From contig NZ_KK088652.1 in assembly GCF_000600975.2 (NCBI RefSeq), positions 310,001 through 374,000 on the forward strand: a stretch of 64,000 bases of DNA. The letters are read 5' to 3'. Positions 8,235 through 16,586 of this stretch are shown piece after piece. Source of the DNA: Limimaricola hongkongensis DSM 17492 (GTDB lineage: Bacteria; Pseudomonadota; Alphaproteobacteria; Rhodobacterales; Rhodobacteraceae). Under the pieces are notes generated by a model that ran no database searches, was not told the origin of the DNA, and saw only the letters and a program-made list of their open reading frames with translations. A program made the position numbers and the translations under genes. Every line of letters starts with the position of its first letter. The first letter of the stretch is position 1.

Positions 8235-9632
8235 TCAGGCCTCCATCACATGCGGCGGTGCCGCAAGCAGCGCCGCCAGCCGGTCGATCGCCGTCTCGAA
8301 GGCCGCGTCCTCGCGCAGCCCGGTGAGCGCGAGCCGCACCGCCGATGGCGCCCGCCCGTCGATCAGCGCGAACTCGTCGGCGGGCTTGATCCGGATGCCC
8401 TCGGCCTCGGCGGCGCGGCTCAGCGATGACGGCCGCCAGCCGCGCGGCAGGTCGAGCCAGGCGAAGGGCACGCCCTCGCGGCTGCGCGGCTGCCATGGCG
8501 CCAGCCGGTCGCGCAGATAGGCCAGCCGTCGGCCCTGCACCTCGAGCACCGCGTCGCGCACCTGTGCCGCGAGCCCGCTCGACAGCGCGGCTTCGGCCAG
8601 GGAGACGGTCGGTCGCGACAGGCCGAAGAACTGCTGCTGCGCGGCCACGCGCGGCAGTGCCGCCCGGCCCGGCGCCGCGAGGATCGCGCCAAGCCGCAGG
8701 TCGGGGCTCAGCGTCTTGGACAGGGTGGTGACGACCCAGGAACGTTCCGGCGCGAGACGGCGATAGGAGGCGTCCTCGCCCGCGTCGGAGCGAAAGCAGT
8801 CATCATCGATGATCTGCAGATTGTACTGACGTGCTATCGATACAATTTGCGCCCGGCGCTCCGGCGATGTGCGGATGGTCGTCGGATTGTGTGCCTCTGC
8901 GCTGGTACAAAGCAGCTGCGCCCCGGTTTCGCGGCAGGCCCGGTCGAGTGTCTCCGGCAACAGCCCCTCATCATCGAAGGGCAGGCCGCGGATTTCCGCG
9001 CGCACCAGCGCCGCGGCGTGGCGAAAGCCGGGATAGGCCAATTCTTCGGTCAGAACGACCGGGCGCGGCCCGTGCAGCAGCGCCTGCAACAGCACCACCA
9101 TGCCGTGCTGCGCGCCGGAGGTGAGCACCATGTCGCCTGGGTCGACCGGGCCATGCGCCGGCACGGCGAACCAGTCGGCAAGCCGCGCACGCAGCCCCGC
9201 ATCGCGGTCGGCGCCGGGATAGCTCACATAGGCGCCCGGCGGCGGATCCGGTAATGTCTTCAGCAGATTGTGCAGCATCTGCCCCTGCCCCACATCGACC
9301 ACCTGCGCGGTGCGCAGGTTCAGCATCCGCCCATCCTGCCCGGTGCCGCTCGAATCGATCAGCGCCGGCAGCGGTGCGGGCAGGTCGGGTTCGGCCACGA
9401 AGGTGCCGCGCCCGACCACGGCGCGCAGCACCTCCTGCTCGACGAGATCCTTGTAGGCCCGCGCCACCGTGCCCGGCGTCACCCCGAGCCGCCACGCCAC
9501 CTCGCGCACCGGCGGCAACCGGTAGCCCGGCGCGATGGCGCCCGACCCGATCGCCTCCTGGATCGAGCGTTTCAGCGCCTGGTGCTTGACCGGCCCGCCC
9601 TTGTCGAGGCTGGGCCACCAGATTGTATCCAT
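8235..9632 (-). CDS. MocR/PdxR-type GntR regulator with aminotransferase domain
   Basis: A 465-residue regulator with an N-terminal GntR winged helix (IAPGYRLPPVREVAWRLGVTPGTVARAY, about residues 28-56) and a class I aminotransferase-like domain (about 110-465). In the latter LSKTLSPDLRLGAI carries the lysine that would bind pyridoxal phosphate and SYPGADRDAGLRARLA the fold-start region. The open frame runs on to 9860, but the ATG at 9632 gives the normal MocR start and lies next to the operator region. It is divergent from a DUF1127 gene; MocR proteins usually regulate the divergent neighbour. Confidence 0.88.
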   Translation of the reverse strand: MDTIWWPSLDKGGPVKHQALKRSIQEAIGSGAIAPGYRLPPVREVAWRLGVTPGTVARAYKDLVEQEVLRAVVGRGTFVAEPDLPAPLPALIDSSGTGQDGRMLNLRTAQVVDVGQGQMLHNLLKTLPDPPPGAYVSYPGADRDAGLRARLADWFAVPAHGPVDPGDMVLTSGAQHGMVVLLQALLHGPRPVVLTEELAYPGFRHAAALVRAEIRGLPFDDEGLLPETLDRACRETGAQLLCTSAEAHNPTTIRTSPERRAQIVSIARQYNLQIIDDDCFRSDAGEDASYRRLAPERSWVVTTLSKTLSPDLRLGAILAAPGRAALPRVAAQQQFFGLSRPTVSLAEAALSSGLAAQVRDAVLEVQGRRLAYLRDRLAPWQPRSREGVPFAWLDLPRGWRPSSLSRAAEAEGIRIKPADEFALIDGRAPSAVRLALTGLREDAAFETAIDRLAALLAAPPHVMEA

Positions 9633-9664
9633 GACAAAACTTCCGTAGACGTCAGTTTTTTGGT

Positions 9665-9711
9665 ATTGTACGTATTTATGGACAGAATACACGTACATTG
9701 TATCAATACAA
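9665..9711. promoter_or_regulatory. probable MocR operator region
   Basis: The 90-base gap between the divergent genes holds repeated elements: TGTACGT (9667-9673) inverted as ACGTACA (9691-9697), TTGTAT-CA-ATACAA (9698-9711), and the direct repeat ATTGTA at 9665 and 9697, 32 bases apart (about three helical turns). Further copies of TTGTAT touch the regulator's start codon at 9624-9628. Repeated half-sites with helical spacing are typical of MocR-type operators. Confidence 0.6.
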
Positions 9712-9722
9712 GAGAGACCGAC

Positions 9723-9944
9723 ATGACCACGCTCGCCCGCACCGCCACCCCCTTCGAGGCCGCTCTCGATCAGGGCGCCCTGTCCGCGCTGCTGATCGGC
9801 ATGGCCCGCCGCGTGGCGCTGTGGGAGCGCCGCGCCCGTACCCGCCGCGCGCTGTCGCATCTCGATGCCGCGGCGCTGCGCGATCTCGGTCTCGACGCCG
9901 CCGCCGCGCAGGCCGAAGCCGCGCGCCCGTTCTGGAAGGGCTGA
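9723..9944 (+). CDS. DUF1127 (YjiS-like) small protein
   Basis: A 73-residue arginine- and alanine-rich protein. The DUF1127 signature is visible: WERRARTRRALSHLDAAALRDLGLD, ending in ARPFWKG. Short DUF1127 proteins in alphaproteobacteria have been tied to RNA-related and phosphate or stress functions, but the role of this one is unknown. An AGAGAG ribosome site precedes the ATG at 9723. It is divergent from the MocR regulator and is its most likely target, and it is followed by a strong terminator, so it forms its own transcript. Confidence 0.8.
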   Translation: MTTLARTATPFEAALDQGALSALLIGMARRVALWERRARTRRALSHLDAAALRDLGLDAAAAQAEAARPFWKG

Positions 9945-9966
9945 TCCCCGGCCCGACCATGCCTGT

Positions 9967-9994
9967 GGGGCCGGAGCGATCCGGCCCCTTTTTT
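9967..9994 (+). terminator. Rho-independent terminator of the DUF1127 gene
   Basis: Perfect nine-base stem GGGGCCGGA / TCCGGCCCC around GCGA, followed by six T. It begins 22 bases after the stop codon. Confidence 0.88.
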
Positions 9995-10103
9995 CGTCGA
10001 GGATGACGACAGGCCGCGCGGGCCCGGTTCACCCCCGGCAGACGCGGTCGCCCATTCGTGATAACCTTGGCCCGTGACGCGGCGGCCCAAGGAGGATCAC
10101 GCG

Positions 10104-10640
10104 ATGTTTTCCGTGGACGATTTCATTGCAGATTGCGTGCGGGCCACCGAAACCGACAGGACCCACATGTCGGTGGCCGAAATCATGCGGCGCGCGATGT
10201 CCGACCCCGCAGGCGTTCTCGCCGCGCTCGGCGAGCCGACCGAACCGGGGATACGCCCGCTTTACCAATCCAGCACCCTGACGATCATCGATCTCGCATG
10301 GCGACCATCGATGACCATCCCGCCCCACAACCATGAAATGTGGGCGGTGATCGGCATTTACGGTGGCCGCGAGGACAACATCTTCTGGCGCCGCATCGCC
10401 GATCACCCCGAGGGGCTGATCGAGGCCGCCGGGGCGCGATCGCTTTCGACCGGCGATGTCTGCCCGATGGGCCCGGACATCATCCACTCCGTGACGAACC
10501 CCATCCCGAAGCTCACCGGCGCGCTGCATGTCTATGGCGGGGATTTCTTCGAAGCCGAACGCAGCGAATGGCAGCCCGATGACCTGACCGAGCACAAGCT
10601 CGACATCGAAACCGTGCGGGCCCGGTTTGCCACCCGATGA
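10104..10640 (+). CDS. cupin-fold predicted metal-dependent enzyme (cysteine dioxygenase-like)
   Basis: A 178-residue double-stranded beta-helix protein of the cysteine dioxygenase-like superfamily (COG5553-type). The likely metal ligands are in PPHNHEMWAVIGIYGG (about residues 73-88) and the later histidine in DIIHSVTNP (about 135-143). Iron or another divalent metal is expected from family knowledge; the substrate is unknown. AAGGAGG at 10089-10095 lies eight bases before the ATG at 10104, which is preferred to the open frame from 10074. It stands alone between the DUF1127 terminator and a convergent thioesterase gene. Confidence 0.75.
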   Translation: MFSVDDFIADCVRATETDRTHMSVAEIMRRAMSDPAGVLAALGEPTEPGIRPLYQSSTLTIIDLAWRPSMTIPPHNHEMWAVIGIYGGREDNIFWRRIADHPEGLIEAAGARSLSTGDVCPMGPDIIHSVTNPIPKLTGALHVYGGDFFEAERSEWQPDDLTEHKLDIETVRARFATR

Positions 10641-10673
10641 TGGCGCGCCATTGGCCGCGGGCGTGCCTTGGCT

Positions 10674-11114
10674 TCATTCCGCCGGCATCGCGCCCTGCGC
10701 CGCCCCCGGCGGGATCGAATAGGTCATCGAGGCGCGCGCCACCGGCGCCGCCTGCCCCTCGCTGAACAACAGCGCCTCGCCCACCGCGAGACGGCGACCG
10801 AGCTTCAGAAGCCGGGTCTCGGCCAGAAGATCCGCCCCGGCCTCGGGGCGGCGCAGAAAATCGATCGAGGCGCCGGTCGTCACCGCCTGCGCCACCGCGC
10901 CGATCTCCGACAGGATCGCCAGATAGATCGCCACGTCGGCCAGCCCGAACATCGCGGGCCCCGACACCGTGCCGCCGGGCCGCAGATGCATCTGTGCCAC
11001 CCTGAGCCGCAGCACCAGCCGCCCGTCCGCCACGCTCTCCACCGCGAATTGTGCCGCCACCTGCGCGAAGTCGCGCTCCAGAAACGCGGCCAGCGCCGCG
11101 CGGTCCATCTTCAT
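10674..11114 (-). CDS. PaaI-family hotdog thioesterase
   Basis: A 146-residue hotdog-fold protein. The family core is visible: HLRPGGTVSGPAMFGLADVAIYLAIL (the helix that packs in the hotdog) and TTGASIDFLRRPEAGADLLAE. PaaI-like enzymes hydrolyse acyl- or aryl-CoA thioesters. In the usual HGG motif the histidine is not seen next to the glycines (PGGTVSGP), so catalytic competence is uncertain. The ATG at 11114 follows GGAGG by nine bases, better than the open frame to 11165. It is divergent from the corrinoid-protein gene and converges on the cupin gene. Confidence 0.78.
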   Translation of the reverse strand: MKMDRAALAAFLERDFAQVAAQFAVESVADGRLVLRLRVAQMHLRPGGTVSGPAMFGLADVAIYLAILSEIGAVAQAVTTGASIDFLRRPEAGADLLAETRLLKLGRRLAVGEALLFSEGQAAPVARASMTYSIPPGAAQGAMPAE

Positions 11115-11327
11115 GCCGCTTTTCCTCCCGCCCGACACGGTTCCGCAAGCCCGCCCCCGGCGCAAGACCCGGCAGTTGAGCGGAGCTCATATTCGTCGTG
11201 GAGGCTTTTCATTTGCATCCTCGTCGGTTGCGATGCAGGCAGTGTCGGAAACGGCCGCGACCTTCGCGGCGATCCGGGCGTTGATCCGTCCGAAGACCCA
11301 TTGCCCGCCTCCGAGGAGCCCCGCGAC

Positions 11328-12035
11328 ATGGCTGATGAAGACGACGACCTGATCCTGTCGGAACTCGACGACGAGGAACTCGTCGCCCAGATGTTCGACG
11401 ATCTCTATGACGGCCTGCGCGACGAGATCATGGAAGCGACACAGATCCTGCTCGATCGCGGCTGGGCGCCCTATGACGTGCTGACCCGCGCCCTGGTCGG
11501 CGGCATGACCATCGTCGGCAATGATTTCCGGGACGGCATTTTGTTCGTGCCCGAAGTGCTGCTCGCGGCCAACGCGATGAAGGGCGGCATGTCGATTCTC
11601 AAGCCGCTTCTGGCCGAAACCGACGCGCCGCGCATGGGCAAGATGGTGATCGGCACCGTCAAGGGCGACATCCACGACATCGGCAAGAACCTCGTGGCGA
11701 TGATGATGGAGGGCGCGGGCTTCGAGATCGTCGATCTCGGCATCAACAACCCGGTCGAGAACTACCTCGAGGCGCTGGCGCGCGAAAAGGCCGATATCCT
11801 GGGCATGTCGGCGCTGCTGACCACCACCATGCCTTACATGAAGGTCGTCATCGACACGATGAAGGAGCAGGGCATCCGCGACGATTACATCGTGCTGGTG
11901 GGCGGCGCGCCGCTGAACGAGGAGTTTGGCCGCGCCATTGGCGCCGACGCCTATTGCCGCGATGCCGCCGTCGCGGTCGAAACCGCCAAGGACTGGGTGG
12001 CACGCCGCCACAACCAGGTGCAGGCGGGCGCCTGA
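11328..12035 (+). CDS. corrinoid (cobalamin-binding) methyltransferase protein
   Basis: A 235-residue two-domain corrinoid carrier. The N-terminal methionine-synthase-like cap helices (about residues 20-95; FVPEVLLAANAMKGG) precede the B12-binding domain, with the lower-ligand motif GDIHDIGKN at about 112-120 (DxHxxG) and GMSALLTTTMPYM. Such proteins shuttle a methyl group from a substrate-specific methyltransferase (methylamines, betaine, methoxylated compounds) to folate or homocysteine. No methyltransferase gene is adjacent; the next gene is DUF1638, with which this family often travels. GAGGAG lies about ten bases before the ATG at 11328. The far longer upstream open frame is not credible. 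Confidence 0.92.
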   Translation: MADEDDDLILSELDDEELVAQMFDDLYDGLRDEIMEATQILLDRGWAPYDVLTRALVGGMTIVGNDFRDGILFVPEVLLAANAMKGGMSILKPLLAETDAPRMGKMVIGTVKGDIHDIGKNLVAMMMEGAGFEIVDLGINNPVENYLEALAREKADILGMSALLTTTMPYMKVVIDTMKEQGIRDDYIVLVGGAPLNEEFGRAIGADAYCRDAAVAVETAKDWVARRHNQVQAGA

Positions 12036-12043
12036 GGCCGGCG

Positions 12044-12670
12044 ATGCGCCCCGACGACGCCACGCTGACGCATGACGGGCTGCGCCCCACCGGGCGCGGC
12101 CGCGTGCTGCTCATCGCCTGTGGCGCGCTGGCGCGGGAAATCCTCGCGCTGATCGGGCGCAATGGTTGGGATCATCTCGACCTGCACTGCCTGCCGGCGA
12201 TCCTGCACAACCGGCCCGAAAAGATTGCCCCCGCGGTCGAGGCGGCGGTGGCGGCGCGCGGCGCGGATTACGCCCGTGTCTTCGTGGTCTATGCCGATTG
12301 CGGCACGGGGGGCGATCTCGCCCGGACCTGCGAACGGCTCGGCGTCGGCATGGTCGCGGGGCCGCATTGCTACGCGTTCTACGAAGGCATCGAGAGCTTT
12401 GCCGCGGCTGGTGAGGTGACCTGTTTCTATCTCACGGATTTTCTCGTGCGCCAGTTCGACGCCTTCGTCTGGGAGCCGCTCGGGCTCGACCGGCATCCCG
12501 AACTGCGCGAGATGTATTTCGGCAATTACACCACGCTGGTCTACCAGGCGCAGACCGACGATCCCGCGCTCACCGACAAGGCGCGCAGCCATGCCGGACG
12601 GCTGGGGCTCGGCTTCGAGCGGCGGCAGACCGGCTATGGCGACCTCGAAACCGCGCTGGCGCGCGCCTAG
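12044..12670 (+). CDS. DUF1638 protein
   Basis: A 208-residue protein of the DUF1638 family: LLIACGALAREILALI at the start, HCLPAILHNRPEKI, VVYADCGTGG and AGPHCYAFYEG. The repeated cysteines and histidines suggest a metal site. The family has no confirmed function but is repeatedly found beside corrinoid proteins of one-carbon metabolism, and here it starts eight bases after the corrinoid gene. It probably supports the same methyl-transfer pathway. Its last four bases overlap the convergent sufE gene. Confidence 0.85.
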   Translation: MRPDDATLTHDGLRPTGRGRVLLIACGALAREILALIGRNGWDHLDLHCLPAILHNRPEKIAPAVEAAVAARGADYARVFVVYADCGTGGDLARTCERLGVGMVAGPHCYAFYEGIESFAAAGEVTCFYLTDFLVRQFDAFVWEPLGLDRHPELREMYFGNYTTLVYQAQTDDPALTDKARSHAGRLGLGFERRQTGYGDLETALARA

Positions 12671-13080
12671 GCGGCCGCCGCCATGGCGGTTTCGCGGATG
12701 CGCTCGACCATGGCGCGCAGGCCATTCGACCGCTGCGCCGACAAATGATCGTTGAGGCCGAGCCGGGCCAGCTCGCCGCCCGCGTCGATCTTCGGCACCT
12801 CGGCCACCGGGACGCCGTCGTAAAGCGCGTGCAGCACCGCGATCAGACCGCGCACGATCATCGCGTCGCTGTCGCCGCGAAAATGATAGGTGCCGCCCTC
12901 GGGGGCGGGAACGAGCCAGACCTGGCTGGCACAGCCGAGCACCTTGGTCGCCGGCACCTTCAACGCCTCCTCGAGCGGGTCCATCGCCTTCCCCAGCTCG
13001 ATCACGTGCCGGTAGCGGTCTTCCCAGTCGTCGAGAAACTCGAAGGTCTCGGCGATCTCCTCGAAGGCGGGTCGGGCCAT
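12667..13080 (-). CDS. sufE: SufE-family cysteine desulfurase activator
   Basis: SufE accepts sulfane sulfur from SufS and passes it to the SufBCD scaffold in iron-sulfur cluster assembly. The 137-residue protein has the acceptor cysteine at residue 50 in VLGCASQVW, the standard SufE context, preceded by FEFLDDWEDRYRHVIELGK. The length is normal. The gene stands alone on the minus strand, overlapping the end of the DUF1638 gene by four bases, so the two transcripts converge. Confidence 0.93.
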   Translation of the reverse strand: MARPAFEEIAETFEFLDDWEDRYRHVIELGKAMDPLEEALKVPATKVLGCASQVWLVPAPEGGTYHFRGDSDAMIVRGLIAVLHALYDGVPVAEVPKIDAGGELARLGLNDHLSAQRSNGLRAMVERIRETAMAAAA

Positions 13081-13180
13081 CTGCGTCTCCTGTGCTCTGG
13101 GCTACGGCTCTCAGGTAAGGGCTTTGCCCGGATTTGCCAGTGGGAGGGGGCGCTGCCCCCGCCGCTATCGCGGCCCCCCG

Positions 13181-13203
13181 GCGTATTTGTCGGAATGGTG
13201 AAG
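13181..13203 (+). repeat. dispersed intergenic repeat, copy 2
   Basis: GCGTATTTGTCGGAATGGTG followed by AAG in the gap between rnd and sufE, preceded by a small hairpin-like block GGGGGCGCTGCCCCC at 13146-13160. Related to 7012-7034 and 47840-47860. Confidence 0.5.
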
Positions 13204-13205
13204 GA

Positions 13206-14378
13206 TCAAAGATCGACCGTCACCACCTGCGCGCCCCGCGCCGCGAGACCGACACGGCCCTCGCACAGCGCCAGCGCCTGCTCGCCGAACACCTCGCGGC
13301 GCCAGCCATAAAGCGCATGCACCTCGCGCTCGCCCGCCGCCAGCGCGTCGAGATCGGCGGAGGAGGCGATCAGCTTGGGCGCCACGCCCTCGGCCTCCGA
13401 GCGCGCCTTCAGCAGCACGCGCAGAAGATCGGCCAGCGCGGGGTTCACCTGAAGCTGGTCGCGCGGTTTCTCGGCGCGGGGCATCCTGTCGGCGGGCAGG
13501 TTGGCGGCGCGCTCGATCGCGGCGAGGATGCCGTCGGCGATGTCGCCCTTGCGGGCGTCGCGCAACAGCAGCCGCGAGCGGCCGAGATCCTTTTCCGACG
13601 CCGGGCGGGTCGAGGCCAGCTCGACCAGCGCGTCATCCTTGAACACCCGCGACCGCGGCACGTCGCGCTCTTGCGCATAGGCCTCGCGGAACTGCGCAAG
13701 CTCGCGCAGCGCGGCGATGAACTTGGGGCTGGTGGAGCGGGTCTTGACCCGCTGCCACGCCTGTTCGGGATCGACCCGGTAGGTGGCCGGATCGTTGAGC
13801 ACGGCCATTTCCTCGGCGACCCAGCGGGCCCGGCCCGATTTCCTGAGCTGCGCCGAAAGCCATTCGTAGATCACCCGCAGATGCGTCACGTCGGCCAGCG
13901 CATAGGTCTTTTGCGCCTCCGACAGCGGGCGGCGCGACCAGTCGGTGAAGCGCGAGGACTTGTCGATCTCGGACCTTGCGATCTTGCGCACCAGCGTCTC
14001 GTAGCCCGCCTGCTCGCCGAAACCGCAGACCATGGCCGCGACCTGCGTGTCGAACAGAGGCGCGGGGATGAGGCCGGCTTCGACCTGGAAGATCTCCAGA
14101 TCCTGCCGTGCGGCGTGGAACACCTTCACGACGCCGGGGTCGCGGAACAGCGTGTAGAGCGGCGCGAGGTCGAGACCCTCGACCAGCGGATCGACCAGCA
14201 CGGCGCTGCCCTCGCCGCCATCGGGGCCGTCGGGGCCCGGATGCGCCAGCTGGATCAGGCAGAGCTTGGAGTAATAGGTCCGTTCGCGCAGGAACTCGGT
14301 GTCCACCGTGACATAAGGATGCGTCGCGGCCCTCTCGCAGAAGGCGGCGAGGTCTTCGGTGGTGGTGATGGTCTGCAT
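13206..14378 (-). CDS. rnd: ribonuclease D
   Basis: A 3'-5' exoribonuclease for tRNA and structured RNA ends. DEDD motifs are present: Exo I VTVDTEFLRE (Asp26, Glu28), Exo II VFHAARQDLEIF, and Exo III in YALADVTHLRVIYEWL. The C-terminal half contains an HRDC-like helical domain (about 210-290; AALRELAQFREAYAQERDVPRSRVF). The 390-residue length is normal. It starts at the ATG followed by QTITTTEDL. Monocistronic on the minus strand between sufE and purN. Confidence 0.93.
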   Translation of the reverse strand: MQTITTTEDLAAFCERAATHPYVTVDTEFLRERTYYSKLCLIQLAHPGPDGPDGGEGSAVLVDPLVEGLDLAPLYTLFRDPGVVKVFHAARQDLEIFQVEAGLIPAPLFDTQVAAMVCGFGEQAGYETLVRKIARSEIDKSSRFTDWSRRPLSEAQKTYALADVTHLRVIYEWLSAQLRKSGRARWVAEEMAVLNDPATYRVDPEQAWQRVKTRSTSPKFIAALRELAQFREAYAQERDVPRSRVFKDDALVELASTRPASEKDLGRSRLLLRDARKGDIADGILAAIERAANLPADRMPRAEKPRDQLQVNPALADLLRVLLKARSEAEGVAPKLIASSADLDALAAGEREVHALYGWRREVFGEQALALCEGRVGLAARGAQVVTVDL

Positions 14379-14467
14379 GTCGTCCCGGGCCTGCGAAAAT
14401 GGGGCGGCGCGGCTGCGCCGGTCCCCGTTCTCTTAGGCGATGGGAGCGCGGATGGAAAGCGCCGGGC

Positions 14468-15064
14468 TCAGAGCTGGATGGGCCTTCGGTCGCCCATGGC
14501 GAAACGGCGCAGCACCGCCGGGTACAACAGGTGCTCCTTTTCCAGAACCCGCGCGGCGAGATCGTCGGGCGTATCGCCCGGCAGCACCGGCACCCGCGCC
14601 TGCCCCAGCACCGGCCCGCCATCGAGCTCGGCCGTCACCTCGTGCACCGAGCAGCCATGCTCGGCATCGCCCGCCTCGATCGCCCGCGCATGGGTGTGCA
14701 GCCCGCGGTATTTCGGCAGCAAGGAGGGATGGATGTTGAGCATCCGCCCCTCCCAGCGGGAAATGAAGCCGGGCGTCAGAATGCGCATGAAACCGGCAAG
14801 GCAGATGATGTCGGGGCGCGCCGCCTCCAGCCGCGCGCTCAGCGCCGCCTCGAACGCCGCGCGGTCCTTGCCGAAGGGGCGATGATCGACCGCAGCCGTG
14901 GCGATGCCCAGCCCGGCGGCGCGCGCGAGCCCGCCCGCTGCAGGATCGTTCGCGGCCACGAGCACCGGGCGGGCCGGGTGATCGGGCCCCATGTCGCGCA
15001 CCAGCGCCAGCATGTTCGACCCGCCGCCCGAGATCAGGATCGCGACGCGCTTGGGATCGCTCAC
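14468..15064 (-). CDS. purN: phosphoribosylglycinamide formyltransferase
   Basis: Third step of purine synthesis, transferring a formyl group from 10-formyl-THF to GAR. Diagnostic motifs: ISGGGSNM near the N-terminus (phosphate binding), [11 protein letters not shown], and the catalytic region [12 protein letters not shown] with its Asn and His, then [11 protein letters not shown] with the catalytic Asp. The GTG start at 15064 overlaps the purM stop by four bases (GTGA), so purM and purN are coupled; the longer open frame to 15283 is rejected. 198 residues, normal length. Confidence 0.95.
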   Translation of the reverse strand: MSDPKRVAILISGGGSNMLALVRDMGPDHPARPVLVAANDPAAGGLARAAGLGIATAAVDHRPFGKDRAAFEAALSARLEAARPDIICLAGFMRILTPGFISRWEGRMLNIHPSLLPKYRGLHTHARAIEAGDAEHGCSVHEVTAELDGGPVLGQARVPVLPGDTPDDLAARVLEKEHLLYPAVLRRFAMGDRRPIQL

Positions 15065-16101
15065 GCCAGCTTGCCCGTGTAGGCGACCCCCTGCCCGGCC
15101 ACCACGTGACCCAGCCTGTGCACCCGTTCGCCCGCATCGCCGAGCAGCGTCTCGAGCGCGTCGGCGCGGTCCTTGTCGACCACGACGACCATGCCGATCC
15201 CGGCGTTGAAGGTCTTGAGCATCTCCGCCGTCTCGATCCCGCCTTCGCGGCCCAGCCAGCCGAACACCGGCGGCAGCGACCACGCGTCGAGATCGATCTC
15301 GGCACCAAGCCCCTCGGGCAGCACGCGCGGCAGGTTCTCGGTCAAACCACCGCCGGTGATATGCGCAAGGCCGTGCACGCCACCCGCGCGGATCGCCTCG
15401 AGGACCGGCTTGACGTAAAGGCGCGTCGGCGCCAGCAGCGCCGCGCCGAGCGTGCCGTCCGAAAACGGCGACGCGTCATCCCAGCCAAGGCCCGCGCGCT
15501 CGACGACGCGGCGCACGAGGCTGTAGCCGTTGGAATGCACGCCGTCGGAGGCAAGACCCAGAAGCACGTCGCCCTCGGCCACGCCGTCGGGCAGCGCGGT
15601 CCCGCGCTCCATCGCGCCCACGGCAAAACCCGCGAGGTCGAAATCGCCCGCCGGGTACATGCCCGGCATCTCCGCCGTCTCGCCGCCGATCAGCGCACAG
15701 CCCGATGCCTCGCAGCCCGCCGCGATCCCCTCGATCACCCGCGCCGCATGGTCGAGCGACAGCTTGCCGGTGGCGAAGTAGTCGAGAAAGAACAGCGGCT
15801 CGGCGCCCTGGCAGACGAGGTCGTTGACGCACATCGCCACGAGATCGACGCCGACGCCGTCGAGGTGGCCGGTGTCGATGGCGATGCGCAGCTTGGTGCC
15901 CACCCCGTCGGTCGCGGCGACCAGCACTGGGTCGGAATATCCTGCGGCCTTGAGGTCGAACAGCGCGCCAAAGCCGCCGAGGCCCGACATGGTGCCGGGC
16001 CGGTCGGTGCGCTTGGCCGCGGGCTTGATCCGCTCCACCAGCGCGTTGCCCGCATCGATATCCACCCCCGCCTGCGCGTAAGTGAGCCCGTCCTTCTGCA
16101 T
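15061..16101 (-). CDS. purM: phosphoribosylformylglycinamidine cyclo-ligase (AIR synthetase)
   Basis: Fifth step of purine synthesis, an ATP-dependent ring closure in the cytosol. Motifs include [16 protein letters not shown] at the start, [46 protein letters not shown] and [18 protein letters not shown] sequence in the C-terminal half. The 346-residue length is normal. The ATG at 16101 follows GGGGGA and gives the usual [12 protein letters not shown] start; the open frame to 16152 is longer than the family needs. Coupled to purN downstream. Confidence 0.96.
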   Translation of the reverse strand: MQKDGLTYAQAGVDIDAGNALVERIKPAAKRTDRPGTMSGLGGFGALFDLKAAGYSDPVLVAATDGVGTKLRIAIDTGHLDGVGVDLVAMCVNDLVCQGAEPLFFLDYFATGKLSLDHAARVIEGIAAGCEASGCALIGGETAEMPGMYPAGDFDLAGFAVGAMERGTALPDGVAEGDVLLGLASDGVHSNGYSLVRRVVERAGLGWDDASPFSDGTLGAALLAPTRLYVKPVLEAIRAGGVHGLAHITGGGLTENLPRVLPEGLGAEIDLDAWSLPPVFGWLGREGGIETAEMLKTFNAGIGMVVVVDKDRADALETLLGDAGERVHRLGHVVAGQGVAYTGKLA

Positions 16102-16210
16102 CGCGTCCCCCGAATGCCGGTTTGTGAAGTGACGCCGCGATACCTCAGGCACCGCCCAAGGGCCAGCGTCAACTTGACCCGCCCCCCCGGTCTGCTAGGA
16201 GACGTGACAG

Positions 16211-16286
16211 GGGCCCGTAGCTCAACGGTCAGAGCAGACCGCTCATAACGGTTTGGTTGGGGGTTCGAATCCCTCCGGGCCTACCA
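16211..16286 (+). tRNA. tRNA with CAT anticodon, probably tRNA-Ile2 (lysidine type)
   Basis: A complete 76-base cloverleaf with encoded CCA: acceptor GGGCCCG/CGGGCCT, D-stem GCTC/GAGC, anticodon stem GACCG/CGGTT around CTCATAA, T-arm with TTCGAAT. The anticodon is CAT. The D-loop and AGCAG...TGGTT variable-region pattern resembles tRNA-Ile2, whose C34 is changed to lysidine by TilS, rather than elongator tRNA-Met, but Met cannot be excluded by eye. Its 3' end is repeated at 21490-21517, marking it as the integration site of the island that follows. Confidence 0.9.
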
Positions 16287-16297
16287 AAACGACGCCT
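16270..16297. repeat. attL-like direct repeat (tRNA 3' end)
   Basis: 28 bases, identical to 21490-21517: TCCCTCCGGGCCTACCAAAA then CGACGCCT. It covers the T-arm 3' strand, acceptor and CCA of the tRNA. Beyond the core, similarity continues imperfectly for about 200 bases on both copies. Confidence 0.9.
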
Positions 16298-16331
16298 AAA
16301 TATCTGACATTTAAGGCGAACCTATATCAAC

Positions 16332-16386
16332 GTGGGGTAAAAACCGCCATATAGGAATCAATCGCTTACGGTGCCGACTACCCCAC
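16332..16386. repeat. TACCCCAC motif pair beside attL (possible integrase arm sites)
   Basis: GTGGGGTA at 16332-16339 and its reverse complement TACCCCAC at 16379-16386. The same octamer recurs at 21415-21422, 21434-21441 and 21552-21559 around the right end. The distance from the CCA end to the first motif is 46 bases at both ends. Recurring short motifs flanking an att core fit arm-type sites of a tyrosine integrase. Confidence 0.5.
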
Positions 16387-16586
16387 GAATTGGGGGGTGG
16401 AGCGCGTCCTGAACAGGGTGCGAGGCCAGCCACGTCTGGCTCCTCAAATCGAGAACGCGTCCTCTGCCTTCGGAGGGCAGCGCAAATGCGTATGTTCCCC
16501 CTAAATCCCCTGTCCGTTCAGCATTTCGGCACGGCTCACACCGGTTCGAAACCGCGAAGCCGGGGCGAAACGGGGGCCAAATCCGC

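Noticed and set aside
10668..11327. Upstream extension of the corrinoid-protein frame
   Set aside because: Runs antisense through the thioesterase gene; the ATG at 11328 with GAGGAG gives the family N-terminus.
11300..11340. CCGAGGAGC-CCCGCGAC before the corrinoid gene resembles the 5' core of an SAH riboswitch
   Set aside because: It includes the Shine-Dalgarno and start codon and the pairing 3' half of the motif is not seen; chance likeness is more probable.
13134..14885. 583-codon plus-strand ORF opposite rnd and purN
   Set aside because: Composition is Arg/Gly/Ala/His shadow sequence without domains, while the other strand encodes clear RNase D and PurN.
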